Positions 5,948 to 6,508 of a DNA stretch of 6,508 bases are shown here, in pieces. A program made the position numbers and the translations under genes. A model generated the notes under the pieces. That model saw nothing but the letters and a program-made list of their open reading frames with translations. It was not told the origin of the DNA and searched no databases. Numbering within the stretch: the first letter of the stretch is position 1; each line of letters starts with the position of its first letter. Source of the DNA: Pseudomonas sp. (GTDB lineage Bacteria; Pseudomonadota; Gammaproteobacteria; Pseudomonadales; Pseudomonadaceae); assembly GCA_026398835.1 (NCBI GenBank), contig JAPLSD010000722.1:1-6508 (forward strand), read 5' to 3'.

Positions 5948-5965
5948 TCCGGGCTGGTACCCGGA
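5948..5965 (+). other. Small hairpin upstream of sucA
   Basis: TCCGGG (5948-5953) / CCCGGA (5960-5965), a perfect 6-bp stem with a 6-nt loop CTGGTA and no T tract behind it. It lies 107 nt before the sucA start. It may be an mRNA 5'-end or processing structure. I could not find a convincing -35/-10 pair for sucA between it and the gene. Confidence 0.35.
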
Positions 5966-6059
5966 CTATCAGCGTGATCCTAAGTGGCTTGTTTTGGTCG
6001 CTGCACTTGGACTTTTGCAAGTTTGCTCGGTGTCTTCGCCGATGGTGTTCCCCTAACCG

Positions 6060-6066
6060 AGGGTGA
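6060..6066 (+). promoter_or_regulatory. Ribosome binding site of sucA
   Basis: AGGGTGA, 6 nt before ATG 6073. It favours this start over the in-frame ATG codons at 6088 and 6097. Confidence 0.65.
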
Positions 6067-6072
6067 CCAAGC

Positions 6073-6508
6073 ATGCAAGAAAGCGTGATGCAGCGCATGT
6101 GGAACAGCGCCTACCTATCCGGTAGTAACGCTGCCTATGTGGAAGAGCTCTACGAGCTCTACCTGCACGACCCTAACGCTGTGCCAGAAGAGTGGCGCAC
6201 CTATTTTCAGAAGCTGCCTGCTGACGGCAGCACTGCCATCGATGTTTCGCACTCGACAATCCGCGATCATTTCGTCTTGCTGGCAAAGAACCAGCGCCGC
6301 GCTCAACCGGTTTCCGCCGGCAGCGTGAGCAGTGAGCACGAGAAGAAGCAAGTTGAAGTGCTGCGACTGATCCAGGCCTACCGTATGCGTGGCCACCAGG
6401 CAGCCCAGCTTGACCCGCTGGGACTGTGGCAGCGTCCTGCACCTGCAGACCTGTCGATCAATCATTACGGCTTGACCAATGCCGATCTTGATACGACCTT
6501 CCGTGCCG
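6073..6508 (+). CDS. sucA: 2-oxoglutarate dehydrogenase E1 component SucA, N-terminal part (3' end outside window)
   Basis: Thiamine diphosphate-dependent E1 of the 2-oxoglutarate dehydrogenase complex, which decarboxylates 2-oxoglutarate and passes the succinyl group to E2 (SucB). The 145 codons seen are about 15% of a protein usually near 940 residues, so none of the catalytic core is visible. Recognition rests on the typical N-terminus: WNSAYLSGSNAAYVEELY (10-27), the LHDPNAVPEEWRTYF segment (31-45) that forms the E2-binding N-terminal region in this family, and VLRLIQAYRMRGHQAAQLDP (96-115) at the start of the conserved E1 domain. A Lys/Arg/Ser-rich linker lies between (about 72-92). It is 262 nt downstream of sdhB on the same strand, normally followed by sucB-lpd-sucCD (not seen). 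The two hairpins in the gap suggest partly separate expression from sdhCDAB. Confidence 0.95.
   Translation, partial: MQESVMQRMWNSAYLSGSNAAYVEELYELYLHDPNAVPEEWRTYFQKLPADGSTAIDVSHSTIRDHFVLLAKNQRRAQPVSAGSVSSEHEKKQVEVLRLIQAYRMRGHQAAQLDPLGLWQRPAPADLSINHYGLTNADLDTTFRA

Noticed and set aside
5984..6004. TGGC...GCTGC as a sigma54 (-24/-12) promoter for sucA
   Set aside because: The TTGC element is absent at the required spacing.
6007..6035. TTGGAC as a -35 box for a sucA promoter
   Set aside because: At 16-18 nt spacing no hexamer resembling TATAAT is present.

Overview
The window looks like chromosomal DNA from a Pseudomonas species, most likely of the fluorescens group. The evidence is the protein sequences, the arrangement of gltA divergent from sdhCDAB-sucA, the moderately high GC with CTG/CGT/GGT-rich codon use, and two intergenic repeats of the REP type common in that group. 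It is a core-metabolism locus. I found no mobile element, CRISPR array, tRNA or rRNA, and no gene that looks foreign.

Layout. (1) Positions 2-586, + strand: the 3' end of actP (cation/acetate symporter), followed by an intrinsic terminator. (2) Positions 587-925: a gene-free spacer between two convergent genes, holding the actP terminator, two REP-like repeats and the gltA terminator. (3) Positions 926-2215, - strand: complete gltA (type II citrate synthase). (4) Positions 2216-2578: a divergent control region. It has a good sigma70-type promoter facing gltA (TTGACA-16-TATAGT), another facing sdhC (TTGTCA-17-TATACT), a perfect 8+8 dyad abutting the sdhC -35, and an sdhC leader of about 128 nt with a possible long-range hairpin. 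(5) Positions 2579-5810, + strand: sdhC-sdhD-sdhA-sdhB, tightly packed (7-nt overlap, 3-nt gap, 11-nt gap). They encode the four subunits of succinate:quinone oxidoreductase (complex II). (6) Positions 5811-6072: a 262-nt gap with two successive terminator-like hairpins and a third hairpin. (7) Positions 6073 to the window end: the N-terminal 145 codons of sucA (2-oxoglutarate dehydrogenase E1).

Together the genes serve acetate use and the TCA cycle. ActP imports acetate, which after activation to acetyl-CoA enters the cycle through citrate synthase. SucA starts the oxidative decarboxylation of 2-oxoglutarate, and SdhCDAB oxidises succinate and passes electrons to quinone. All catalytic, flavin, iron-sulfur and heme residues that I could compare from memory with the E. 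coli enzymes are present. One visible difference is Arg in SdhB where E. coli and mitochondria have His next to a [3Fe-4S] ligand.

I do not see an undescribed biological system here. The points most worth a second look are regulatory: the sdhC translation start (an A8 run, a Shine-Dalgarno that points to a 5-codon mini-ORF ending on the sdhC GTG), the dyad at the sdhC -35, the palindrome covering the gltA -10, and the tandem terminators between sdhB and sucA.
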